NCBI RefSeq assembly: GCF_900111355.1
Contig: NZ_FOHA01000001.1
Location: 186,001 to 250,000 of the forward strand
Source: Isobaculum melis
GTDB taxonomy: Bacteria > Bacillota > Bacilli > Lactobacillales > Carnobacteriaceae
Reading direction: 5' to 3'
DNA: 64,000 bases
In this document: positions 8,957 through 16,448 of the stretch, in pieces
Layout: the number at the start of each line of letters is the position of its first letter
Numbering within the stretch: position 1 is the first letter of the stretch
Notes under the pieces: generated by a model
Told to the model about the DNA's origin: nothing
What the model saw: only the letters and a program-made list of their open reading frames with translations
Database searches by the model: none
Made by a program: the position numbers and the translations under genes

Positions 8957-9612
8957 AAAAAGAAGATGTCTTCAGCTTAGAGGAACTTTATTTTATCTGC
9001 TCAGTCATCGGTGCTGGAAACCTGTATGGGTTACCAGATTTATCAATGTTTACGATGATTAAGCAAGAGGCGGCTCACAAGGCTACGCAACAAATGCAAG
9101 CAAAAGGCCTATTGGATAAGAATGGTAAGCTCACACCTATTGGGGGCTACATTTTAAATGCCTTCAAACAATACCATGAGAGTAAAACATACTTAGTAGT
9201 AAATGGGGATTTTATCGGCTTTAACAATGAGCAAGAGCTGATTATTTTATCTAGTCCTGATCAAGTAGGTATTCAGATGGAAATCACTACAAAAGAAGCT
9301 TATTTCCGCAAACTCTATCAAAATGTTCGCCTCATTAGAAGAGAGGCAGAGGAAGAAGAGCAGACCTTTTTAAAAAAACTTGTTCCACGTAGTGAAAGAG
9401 CAGCATTAAACCAACTGCCACTTGAAGGTGGCTTACTCTTAAAAAAAGTCAGACAGCCAACAGAAGAAACCTGGTTTATCAAACGACATGAAGGCAAACT
9501 ATATGGCTATCAAGGAAGCCGCGTGTATCAGCTGAGCCAATATTGGCTCATCAAGTGGTTATTAGACGAATTAAACATTCCAATCAGCAAAGAGGAAGTG
9601 AGACAGCAATGA
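8953..9612 (+). CDS. T7SS locus protein, possible DUF5081/EspG-like chaperone
   Basis: 219-residue cytoplasmic protein, third gene of the island. The first 70 residues look like a helix-rich winged-helix-like module (FSLEELYFICSVIGAGNLYG, LTPIGGYIL). The rest is mixed alpha/beta with a Glu-rich stretch. Proteins like this occur beside LXG toxins in Listeria and enterococci (DUF5081 in my recollection) and resemble the EspG secretion chaperones of actinobacterial ESX systems. That comparison is an inference. Both ends overlap the neighbours by four bases (ATGA), showing tight coupling with the WXG100-like and following small gene. Confidence 0.6.
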   Translation: MKKEDVFSLEELYFICSVIGAGNLYGLPDLSMFTMIKQEAAHKATQQMQAKGLLDKNGKLTPIGGYILNAFKQYHESKTYLVVNGDFIGFNNEQELIILSSPDQVGIQMEITTKEAYFRKLYQNVRLIRREAEEEEQTFLKKLVPRSERAALNQLPLEGGLLLKKVRQPTEETWFIKRHEGKLYGYQGSRVYQLSQYWLIKWLLDELNIPISKEEVRQQ

Positions 9613-9920
9613 GTGAAGCAGAAATTTATATTGACCCAGTAGAAATGTTAGATTTATCTAGAAGATTAGAAGAAATACTAGATATTTTTAATGGCGAAAT
9701 AGCAGAACAGATTGAGATATTAGCGAGCACTACATTTTATGAAGAAGGAGCAGCCAAGCCAGTCATTGATATTTATCCCCAAATTTCCAAAAGTATTTAT
9801 AAAATTGCGGAAGACTATACAAGACTTTACGCCTTTATTCATTACACCACAGAAAAAGTCACAGAGAAAGACCGCATCTTGGCAGAGCGGATTCAAAATA
9901 ATGAGGTTCAGAGCACATGA
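9609..9920 (+). CDS. Second small helical T7SS partner protein
   Basis: 103-residue helical protein with no WxG motif, rich in Ile, Glu and Asp (MLDLSRRLEEILDIF). It starts at ATG 9609 inside the stop of the preceding gene (ATGA) and ends overlapping the toxin start (ATGA at 9917). A longer frame from 9543 exists but lies inside the upstream gene. The size and position immediately before the toxin suggest the dedicated partner that masks the toxin N-terminus. No family name can be supported from sequence alone. Confidence 0.7.
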   Translation: MSEAEIYIDPVEMLDLSRRLEEILDIFNGEIAEQIEILASTTFYEEGAAKPVIDIYPQISKSIYKIAEDYTRLYAFIHYTTEKVTEKDRILAERIQNNEVQST

Positions 9921-11290
9921 ACATTCAATATGATGACAATCATTGGCGACAAATGGAAGCAGCTTTGGGTATGTTACTTGGATCAGGCTATGGCAGTTAT
10001 GGACGACCTTTAATAGAAGAAATGATTGAACTATCTGACATTGTAGATGAAGCCATTCGGGCAGTGGACACCTATGATGTAGATGGTGTGGTTCATTTAA
10101 CGGATCACACAGATGCAGCATTATATGAAGAGTTTAGAGATAAGTATAAATGGTTAGCAGAATTTTCATCAGCAGTAGGAAACAGCCTATACCATGAAGT
10201 AGACCGTCCCTTTTATGAAAACATTGATACCTATGCAGTGGCAATGAGAGATTTAGATATCAACCAATTTACAACTGAAAATAAATATGGTATTACCGGA
10301 ACAACAACGGATAGTAGTGGCAATAAACAACCTTTTACAAAAACGGAAATAACGTTAAGTGATTTACTATCAGGAGGAACAGAGCTAGAAAATTTTGTAA
10401 GAGAAGAATTTGAGTTATGGCAAGAAATGACCAAAGATATACCAGAAGCACAAAAGCTAAACTATGAAGACTATCAGCAATACCTGATGTATTCCCATGC
10501 ATTTATCTATCATTCTCTAGATGATAAAACAGCGGATATGATAAAAGGAGTTGTTGTGAATGCGGCAGTTATTAGTTTAGGCTTTGTGCAAAAAAAAAAC
10601 TCAGGAAGAGAGCTAGATATTTTTGAACGAATCTTTAAAGGTGCGCTTGCTGTGACTTCTATTAGTTTTAGTGGCTGGAAATTAGTGAAGGATATTGGTG
10701 GGTTGAATGCGTTTAAGGGAGTTAGTTCATTTGGAGAAATGAGCCCATCAGATGCTAAAAAATATAATCAATTTTGGGATGATGTAGCCAAAGGCAAAAC
10801 AGTCAATCAACGTATGGGTGTCGAAAGTGCAATTGATAAATTATTACCTTCTAGGAAAGTTCCATATGAGTTTGGAGAGTATATGGCAGATCCAGCTAAA
10901 ACTTACACAGGAATGGGCAAAAATAGTCATCCAAATGAATGGGGAAATTCAATCAATGATTTAAGAAATAAAGGAGTAGAAGTTGTCGAAAAACCAAATG
11001 GTACAATGGGATATGCTCCAAAAAATGATTTCCATCCACCGCAACTTAATATAGATGGTGAAGCTTCGTATAGTGCTTTAATACACGAGCAACAGCATTA
11101 TTTGGATGATTTAGCAAAGGGATTCCCTGGAAATGAATTTAATTATCAAATAAAAAATAGGATACAAGCTGAGTTAAATGCATATATGAAAGAAATACAG
11201 TTGGCGGAACAGGCCGGCAATAAAACATTAGCGAACCAATTGTTTGAAAACTATGTTAGAGAACGAAATCAAATATTATATGGATTTTAA
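9917..11290 (+). CDS. LXG-like polymorphic toxin with HExxH metalloprotease-type C-terminus
   Basis: The only complete secreted toxin of the island, 457 residues. The first 150 residues form the helical delivery region. Residues about 160-268 are a linker that recurs almost identically in the two downstream orphan toxins. From residue 270 the sequence is unique and contains HEQQH at 390-394 in ALIHEQQHYLDDL, a zincin HExxH site with a Glu-containing helix downstream (QAELNAY). I infer a metallopeptidase toxin. Compared with the orphan copies, 25 codons encoding a Gly/Pro-rich hydrophobic hairpin are replaced by four codons (QKKN) containing a run of ten A at 10590-10599. The four upstream genes overlap head to tail. 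No EssC or other secretion core gene is in the window. Confidence 0.8.
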   Translation: MNIQYDDNHWRQMEAALGMLLGSGYGSYGRPLIEEMIELSDIVDEAIRAVDTYDVDGVVHLTDHTDAALYEEFRDKYKWLAEFSSAVGNSLYHEVDRPFYENIDTYAVAMRDLDINQFTTENKYGITGTTTDSSGNKQPFTKTEITLSDLLSGGTELENFVREEFELWQEMTKDIPEAQKLNYEDYQQYLMYSHAFIYHSLDDKTADMIKGVVVNAAVISLGFVQKKNSGRELDIFERIFKGALAVTSISFSGWKLVKDIGGLNAFKGVSSFGEMSPSDAKKYNQFWDDVAKGKTVNQRMGVESAIDKLLPSRKVPYEFGEYMADPAKTYTGMGKNSHPNEWGNSINDLRNKGVEVVEKPNGTMGYAPKNDFHPPQLNIDGEASYSALIHEQQHYLDDLAKGFPGNEFNYQIKNRIQAELNAYMKEIQLAEQAGNKTLANQLFENYVRERNQILYGF

Positions 11291-11316
11291 CTCTAAATGA
11301 AAGGATAGAAGTTTAT

Positions 11317-11640
11317 ATGAATTCAGTATTTAAAATCGAAAAAAAACTAAAAGCAAAAGATTATTCAAATCAAGAAATATGTCAATATTTAGAATCTAAA
11401 AGTGTTTCTTTAGTCTACATGACATTAAAAGAAATTAGTGATGAAAAGATAGACAGTAAAGATGTAATTGATACAGTATTAGCAATTGCAAATAATGATA
11501 GAGAGATATCATCAAGAGGATTAGGAGTAACGACACTTAGGATAGTGGCAATTGCAACATTAAATAAATTAGGAAATAGTGAAATATTTGATAGTCTAGA
11601 TGAAAATGAGAAAAACTTAGTTAGAGGAGCATTTTCATAG
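11317..11640 (+). CDS. Putative immunity protein to the HExxH toxin
   Basis: 107-residue acidic, helical cytoplasmic protein placed 26 bases after the toxin. It has the position and size of an immunity protein; I do not recognise the family. Helix-turn-helix repeats such as VSLVYMTLKEISDEKIDSKD suggest a small HEAT-like solenoid. The ribosome site is weak (AAAGGA, 14 bases before ATG 11317). Base composition is more AT-rich than the upstream operon, as expected for cassettes acquired from elsewhere. Confidence 0.6.
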   Translation: MNSVFKIEKKLKAKDYSNQEICQYLESKSVSLVYMTLKEISDEKIDSKDVIDTVLAIANNDREISSRGLGVTTLRIVAIATLNKLGNSEIFDSLDENEKNLVRGAFS

Positions 11641-11692
11641 AAGAAATTAGTAGTGACAAGTATCAGTTTAAAGAAATTATATTTTTAAAATC

Positions 11693-11804
11693 AAAAGGCA
11701 CTCTTCCACTTGATTGGAATCGAGAAAATAGAGCCTTTACTAGTAAGCGCGAACTCACTAATCAAGTTGCCAATGGCTAATAAAAAGTTAGGTTTATTTA
11801 TTGT
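11693..11804 (+). repeat. Toxin-cassette junction repeat, copy A
   Basis: About 110 bases similar to 15169-15279 and in part to 13825-13893. Shared blocks include AAAAGGCACT, an imperfect inverted repeat around CTCACTAATCAAGTT, and TAGCTAAYAAAAAG followed by TTATTTATTGT. It follows the first immunity gene; with the terminator at 11889 it fills 11641-11969, where I see no gene. Confidence 0.65.
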
Positions 11805-11888
11805 ACAGAAATTCAAAGGGATTTTCTAGTCTTTTTGAATGTTTATTAAGTGTACAGTAATTTCAGCAAGAAGAGTGTGAAGTTATTG

Positions 11889-11930
11889 AAACGGTATTAG
11901 TGAGTGTGTAACCACTGATGCCGTTTTTTT
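11889..11930 (+). terminator. Terminator before TNT orphan cassette (copy 1)
   Basis: AACGGTATTAGTG pairs with CACTGATGCCGTT (two G.U) followed by seven T. A near copy lies at 13894-13935 before the next orphan. It separates the orphan toxin from the active operon promoter. Confidence 0.85.
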
Positions 11931-11969
11931 ATGTGTATCAAAAATAACAATTGAAGAGTAAATACGATA

Positions 11970-12977
11970 TTGCAAACAAGGAGTAATCAACTAGTAAGAG
12001 AAGAGTTTGAGTTGTGGCAAGAAATGACTAAAGATATACCAGAAGCACAAAAGCTAAATTATGAAGACTACCAGCAATATCTGATGTATTCCCATGCATT
12101 TATCTATCATTCCCTGGATGATAAAACAGCGGATATGATAAAAGGAGTTGTTGTGAATGCGGCAGTTATTAGTTTAGGCTTTGTGCCAATAGTTGGCCCC
12201 ATATTAGGCGTTGGATTTGGTATAATGGAGATGAAGGAAGCCATTCAAGGAGTAGATGGATCAGGAAGAGAGCTAGATATTTTTGAACGGATCTTTAAAG
12301 GTGCGCTTGCTGTGACTTCTATTAGTTTTAGTGGCTGGAAATTAGTGAAGGATATTGGTGGGTTGAATGCGTTTAAGGGAGTTAGTGGGGCTAAAGGAAC
12401 AGGAAATTATAACAAAGGTTATGTGACAGGAGAAGAATGGGAAAAATATTTTAAGAAAAAATATGGGACAGAAAATGTAGAACATGTGACAAAAACAACT
12501 ATAAGTAGTACCGAGAGGGCTAAACTAAATTCTTGGGGATGGCCACCATCAGATGAATTGTATTTAAAATATAAAGATATTTATAACAATGATTTGTACT
12601 TTAATCAAGTAACAGGAGCCCCAAGATATCCTGCTAATGATGGATTTTTAAGTGACTGGCCAGATATAGTAGGTATGGCTAAGGGTGATGTAATAGATCG
12701 TATTGGAAGCAACGGCAGTGGTCAATATTTTTCACCAGTAGGAAGTACATTTGAAAGCAGAGCATTACCCCCATTTATGCAAACACAGCCTTATACAAAA
12801 TATAAAGTCTTAAGACCATTTGAAACAACAACAGGAAAAGTTGCACCATGGTTTGGACAGCCAGGTGCAGGAACTCAGCATTATACTAATTTTTTAATTA
12901 AAGATAGGTATGGAAATTTAATTAAGGCTAATGTAGAAAATTTATTGGAATGGGGATATATTATTCCAATTGAATAG
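11970..12977 (+). CDS. Orphan toxin module with TNT (NAD+ glycohydrolase) domain
   Basis: Open frame of 335 residues lacking the delivery N-terminus. Residues 9-146 repeat the linker of the full toxin at near identity, here with the intact hydrophobic hairpin PIVGPILGVGFG. The unique C-terminus is a TNT domain: DRIGSNGSGQYFSP (from about 243), RALPPF, and APWFGQPGAGTQHY (from about 293) closely match the tuberculosis necrotizing toxin family, which hydrolyses NAD(P)+. The TTG at 11970 has no ribosome site and a terminator lies just upstream. This is probably a silent cassette expressed only after recombination into the full gene at the shared linker. An immunity gene follows after 11 bases. 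Confidence 0.75.
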   Translation: MQTRSNQLVREEFELWQEMTKDIPEAQKLNYEDYQQYLMYSHAFIYHSLDDKTADMIKGVVVNAAVISLGFVPIVGPILGVGFGIMEMKEAIQGVDGSGRELDIFERIFKGALAVTSISFSGWKLVKDIGGLNAFKGVSGAKGTGNYNKGYVTGEEWEKYFKKKYGTENVEHVTKTTISSTERAKLNSWGWPPSDELYLKYKDIYNNDLYFNQVTGAPRYPANDGFLSDWPDIVGMAKGDVIDRIGSNGSGQYFSPVGSTFESRALPPFMQTQPYTKYKVLRPFETTTGKVAPWFGQPGAGTQHYTNFLIKDRYGNLIKANVENLLEWGYIIPIE

Positions 12978-12988
12978 GAGGAATATTA

Positions 12989-13630
12989 ATGTTAACTTTA
13001 AATAAAATTGTAAAGCTATTAAATGAAAAAAGTATTAAAGTAATAGTAACTGAAGACAAAATATATATTGATAATAGATTAGATGAATCTATCCCAATAG
13101 AGAACCATTATGGAATATCTATACAAGATGGGAAATGGAGTTATTGTTTTTATGTGTTAGAGAGAAAAAATAATATACAGACTGAAGTTTTAAAATCATT
13201 TATTAATAAAGAAGAAGCTGAAAATTATTTGTTTCTTCAACAAATTAATAAGTATTTTATTAATAATTATGTGATCGCTAGTAGAAATCATGAAATAGAA
13301 AATTGGACTATTGAGCTAGTAAGAAAAGAAATGAAAAGAGTGGGAATCCCAAGCAATTATTTATCTTATGGTTCTGAAATATTTTCCAATTCTATTTTAT
13401 ATTCTAACGAGTCAGGAAAATGGTACAGTGGATATATTAATACAAACAATGAATTAATATATAAGACAAAATGCGGAAATGATGAGCAAGATTGGTTTTT
13501 ATCATTATATGGAAATGATGTTTATATTTTATATTTATTTGATATCTACCAAAGTGAATTATTGGATAAAAAAGAAGTTTTAAGACCTTTTTCAGATAAA
13601 GAAAAACTCATAGTACTTGGTTATGAATAA
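12989..13630 (+). CDS. Putative immunity protein to TNT toxin
   Basis: 213-residue cytoplasmic protein, AT-rich, Ile/Asn/Lys-rich, placed 11 bases after the TNT module with an excellent ribosome site (TAGGAGGAATATTA before ATG 12989). The second half contains aromatic-rich beta strands (SGKWYSGYINTNNELIYK, DWFLSLYGNDVYILYLF). Position indicates an immunity factor for the NAD glycohydrolase; I do not recognise the family. Unlike its toxin partner it has a complete start and could be expressed if transcription reads through. Confidence 0.65.
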   Translation: MLTLNKIVKLLNEKSIKVIVTEDKIYIDNRLDESIPIENHYGISIQDGKWSYCFYVLERKNNIQTEVLKSFINKEEAENYLFLQQINKYFINNYVIASRNHEIENWTIELVRKEMKRVGIPSNYLSYGSEIFSNSILYSNESGKWYSGYINTNNELIYKTKCGNDEQDWFLSLYGNDVYILYLFDIYQSELLDKKEVLRPFSDKEKLIVLGYE

Positions 13631-13824
13631 AAAATGGGTGAATTCTTTTTACATTAGCAGAAAAATATAGAAAAAAGTCAATACAAATAATAAAAAAGTG
13701 AGTTTACTTTTTGGTATTGAAAAGATGTGCATTAATTAAGTGGCAGAAGCCTAAAAATATCGTATTAATGATGGGTTTTTATATTTAAGTGGGTTAGTAG
13801 AACTAATATCTATTGCTAGAATGG

Positions 13825-13893
13825 ACTTGAAAAGATAGAGACTTGACTAGTAAGAATAGCCCCCGACTAATCAAATTCTAGTTATATTTATTG
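13825..13893 (+). repeat. Toxin-cassette junction repeat, copy B (partial)
   Basis: Shares ACTTGACTAGTAAG, the CGACTAATCAA block and a TAGTTATATTTATTG end with copies A and C, but is shorter and more diverged. The rest of 13631-14025 is AT-rich non-coding sequence plus the terminator at 13894; no gene seen. Confidence 0.5.
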
Positions 13894-13935
13894 AAACGGT
13901 ATTAGTGAATGAATAAACACTAATACCGTTTTTTT
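13894..13935 (+). terminator. Terminator before third toxin cassette (copy 2)
   Basis: AAACGGTATTAGTG and CACTAATACCGTTT form a perfect stem followed by seven T. It is a near copy of 11889-11930, and the sequence after it (TATCAAAATAACAATTGAAG) is also shared. Confidence 0.85.
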
Positions 13936-14025
13936 GCATGTATCAAAATAACAATTGAAGCGTGAACAAAATATACTTCAAACGGAAAGTAATCAATTAA
14001 AGAAGAATTTAAGTTATGGCAAGAA

Positions 14026-14751
14026 ATGACCAAAGATATACCAGAAGCACAAAAGCTAAACTATGAAGACTATCAGCAATACTTGATGTATTCCCATGCA
14101 TTTATCTATCATTCTCTGGATGATCAAACAGCGGATATGATAAAGGGTGTTGTTGTGAATGCAGCTTTTATTGGTTTAAGATTTGTACCAGTAGTTGGCC
14201 CCATATTAGGCGTTGGATTTGGTATAATGGAGATGAAAGAAGCCATTCAAGGAGTAGATGGCTCCGGAAGAGAGTTAGATATTTTTGAACGGATATTTAA
14301 AGGCGCACTTGCTGTGGCTACCATTAGTTTTGATGGCTGGAAATTAGTGAAGGATATTGGTGGGTTGAATGCGTTTAAGGGAGTTAGTGGGGTTGAGAAA
14401 ACTAGTGGGGCTGATTTTTCAAAACCAAAACACTACTTAGATGATGCTCTTAAGCAACAAGGATTAGATAAAGTACCTGAAAAATTGAAACAGAAATGGA
14501 TACACGGTGATTATAATTATGAGGTGAGAGTACATCCAGGAGACCCTAAATACACAGATGCTAAAATAATATATAGAGTTTCAAGAAAGGCAAAACCAGT
14601 CCCAGGAAAACAAGGGTCCGGTATGGAGTATATGGATAAAAATGGAAAATGGTGGCATCAAAGTGAGTTAAGAGAATTTAATGGAGATGGCACTCTTAAT
14701 CCACTTTTTAATCATGATGCTGCAAAAAATACTCATATTCCTACAGACTAA
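14026..14751 (+). CDS. Orphan toxin module with unidentified C-terminal domain
   Basis: Third toxin end, 241 residues from an internal ATG. Homology to the toxin linker begins upstream at about 14000 but the frame meets a TAA there, and the ATG lacks a ribosome site, so it is probably a silent donor cassette. The linker is slightly diverged (FIGLRFVPVVGPILGVG). The unique domain from about residue 125 is basic and ends with two aromatic/His-rich motifs, GMEYMDKNGKWWHQ and FNHDAAKNTHIPTD. These look like a nuclease-type polymorphic toxin tip with candidate catalytic His residues, but I cannot assign a family. An immunity gene follows 24 bases later. Confidence 0.65.
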   Translation: MTKDIPEAQKLNYEDYQQYLMYSHAFIYHSLDDQTADMIKGVVVNAAFIGLRFVPVVGPILGVGFGIMEMKEAIQGVDGSGRELDIFERIFKGALAVATISFDGWKLVKDIGGLNAFKGVSGVEKTSGADFSKPKHYLDDALKQQGLDKVPEKLKQKWIHGDYNYEVRVHPGDPKYTDAKIIYRVSRKAKPVPGKQGSGMEYMDKNGKWWHQSELREFNGDGTLNPLFNHDAAKNTHIPTD

Positions 14752-14775
14752 CAACTAATAAAAGGAGAATTTAAA

Positions 14776-15162
14776 ATGGAAAAAAATGAAATTATAAATG
14801 AACTAGATAAAATTAATGAATATTTAAAAAAATGTATGTGGATGGATTTTGAATTTGCTCAAATGAATGCGAGTAATGTAATTATAGGTGGTAGAAAAGA
14901 TGTAAGTTATGATGAATGGGCTATTAATATTGATTTTGGTAATCCTTTTTATGTTACAACTTTATTTTCTTGGCAGCTAGACAATTCTAATCCTTTTATT
15001 AAGTTAGTAGAAGGTGATGAAATGTGGGATATTATCAATAAATACCAAGTAGAAGAAGGCAACTATATTTTTAAAATTAATGCTGAAGATTTTGAAACGG
15101 CTCCGATAGTAATTGCAAGTAAAAGTCTTAAAGCCAAAATTATAAATGAAAATCCATTTTAA
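14776..15162 (+). CDS. Putative immunity protein to third toxin
   Basis: 128-residue acidic cytoplasmic protein with ribosome site AAAGGAGAATTTAAA directly before ATG 14776. It is Asn/Asp/Glu-rich with an alpha-then-beta pattern (NELDKINEYLKKCMWMDFEF, then several strands). Family not recognised; an immunity role is inferred from its place immediately behind the orphan toxin and the same pattern in the three other cassettes. Confidence 0.6.
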   Translation: MEKNEIINELDKINEYLKKCMWMDFEFAQMNASNVIIGGRKDVSYDEWAINIDFGNPFYVTTLFSWQLDNSNPFIKLVEGDEMWDIINKYQVEEGNYIFKINAEDFETAPIVIASKSLKAKIINENPF

Positions 15163-15168
15163 AAAATA

Positions 15169-15279
15169 AAAAGGCACTTTGCTATCTGATTGGCGTCGGA
15201 TAGTAAAGTCTTGACTAATAAGGAGCAACTCACTAATCAAGTTGTCAATAGCTAACAAAAAGCTAGCTGTATTTATTGT
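15169..15279 (+). repeat. Toxin-cassette junction repeat, copy C
   Basis: Second long copy of the element at 11693-11804 (AAAAGGCACT, CTCACTAATCAAGTT, TAGCTAACAAAAAG, ATTTATTGT). The apparent start of the deaminase frame at 15242 lies inside it, so that N-terminus is not real protein. Confidence 0.65.
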
Positions 15280-15805
15280 GGAAAAAATCATGATTAAAAA
15301 AAGAAACGATTTAACTTTATCGTTTCTTTTTCTGTACTTATGGGAGTCAGTCCCCCACCCCGAGAAAGCCAGTGGACTTACCAAAACACAAAAAGTTGAG
15401 AATTTCCAAAATAGGGTTGATAATATTAGGAACCAAATGCCAAATTCTAAGTTGAAAAATCAAGGGAATATGGCTGTTGCTGATGTTAAAATAAAGGATT
15501 TACCAGATGAGTTTATGGCGCATAGTAAAATTCATGGTCCAAATAGTAAAGGTGCTGATTTAGGTAATTTTTCTCCTTCATCAGAAAATAGAATTTTTGA
15601 ATCATACACCATAGATAAGTTTCCAAGATATAATGATACTGAGGTTAAAATTTTGGAAGATATAGCATCTAAAATTAAAGACCCAAATATTTCTGGTAAG
15701 ATAGATTTGTTTACAGAATTACCAGCGTGTCAAAGCTGTACAAATGTCATATTAGAATTTAGGAAAAAGTTTCCAAATATAGAACTTAATATATTTACGA
15801 AGTAG
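15242..15805 (+). CDS. Orphan deaminase toxin fragment (BURPS668_1122 type)
   Basis: Remnant toxin end; only residues from about 40 (KASGLTKTQ) onward look like toxin. The first 40 come from the junction repeat and a terminator. The C-terminus matches the BURPS668_1122-type toxin deaminases: catalytic Glu in NDTEVKILEDIA (E134) and the zinc site ELPACQSCTNVI (C163 and C166), followed by FPNIELNIF. Such domains deaminate cytidine or adenosine in nucleic acids. There is no linker homologous to the full toxin, no start with a ribosome site and an upstream terminator, so this cassette is the most eroded of the four. Its immunity gene remains intact downstream. Confidence 0.65.
   Translation: MSIANKKLAVFIVEKIMIKKRNDLTLSFLFLYLWESVPHPEKASGLTKTQKVENFQNRVDNIRNQMPNSKLKNQGNMAVADVKIKDLPDEFMAHSKIHGPNSKGADLGNFSPSSENRIFESYTIDKFPRYNDTEVKILEDIASKIKDPNISGKIDLFTELPACQSCTNVILEFRKKFPNIELNIFTK
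15296..15332 (+). terminator. Terminator between junction repeat and deaminase module
   Basis: AAAAAGAAACGAT and ATCGTTTCTTTTT form a perfect stem with a T-rich end. It lies inside the nominal deaminase reading frame and would stop transcription before the toxin domain. Confidence 0.8.
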
Positions 15806-15813
15806 GTGGAAAA

Positions 15814-16191
15814 ATGAGCGAAATCAGTTATTTAGAAGCAAAAGAATTAACTTTAGAAGATTATGAAGATTTTATTGAAGATGAAGGGTTTAGTCCGAGT
15901 CAAGCAATAGCCGCAACTTTTGAAGACTCTGTATTAATGATGAAAAAAAGTCATAAAGTTTACGTATCAGTTATGATAAATCTTTCAATTTTAAGTTTAA
16001 AAGAAAATTTCATACCAGATTATTTATTAGAGAGAAAAGAAAATCTATCTAAACTCGAAGGCTTAAACGAAGAGGAACAATCAGCCTATAATTGGGATAT
16101 TAATGCTTTGAATCAATTATTAAGTAATCAAACTTTTGAGATTGATAAAGATGAAGAATACAGATTAAGAGTGAACATGCTGCTAGGGTAA
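15814..16191 (+). CDS. Putative immunity protein to the deaminase
   Basis: 125-residue strongly acidic helical protein beginning 8 bases after the deaminase stop, with GTAGGTGG before ATG 15814. Its charge (many Glu/Asp, e.g. TLEDYEDFIEDEGFSP) would suit a protein that covers a nucleic-acid-binding enzyme. Family not recognised with certainty. Intact while its toxin is broken, which is common for retained immunity genes. Confidence 0.65.
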   Translation: MSEISYLEAKELTLEDYEDFIEDEGFSPSQAIAATFEDSVLMMKKSHKVYVSVMINLSILSLKENFIPDYLLERKENLSKLEGLNEEEQSAYNWDINALNQLLSNQTFEIDKDEEYRLRVNMLLG

Positions 16192-16316
16192 TACTCTAAA
16201 TGAAAAAATTGGATTTTTAATCTGCTATTTTGCTAGATTCTGAGGGTGAAGTAGAAAAGGTATGAAAGAACAAATTCAAATGTTAAAGCAAACGGTGGTT
16301 ATGTTATGCTGAAAAG

Positions 16317-16440
16317 GCTCGAGGAACAAGTCAAAGTGCTAGCTATTTAGTGAGTTCCTCGGGCACCAACAAACAGACATGCCCAATAAATAAAGTCAAT
16401 AGCAACGTTGGGAGAGCCTAGCAGTCTATTGACTTTATTT
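16317..16440 (+). other. Cluster of three stem-loops, possible structured RNA or terminator
   Basis: GCTCGAGGAAC (16317-16327) pairs with GTTCCTCGGGC (16354-16364), GGGCA (16361-16365) can pair with TGCCC (16380-16384), and AAATAAAGTCAATAG (16388-16402) pairs perfectly over 15 bp with 16426-16440. There is no strong T-run. The surrounding 16192-16774 has no long gene; 16262-16312 holds a 16-codon frame (MKEQIQMLKQTVVMLC) that may be a cassette remnant. Confidence 0.45.
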
Positions 16441-16448
16441 ATAGTGTC

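Noticed and set aside
10231-10434. Minus-strand frame inside the toxin gene as an antitoxin
   Set aside because: No ribosome site and Ser/Val-rich shadow composition; immunity genes here are downstream on the plus strand.
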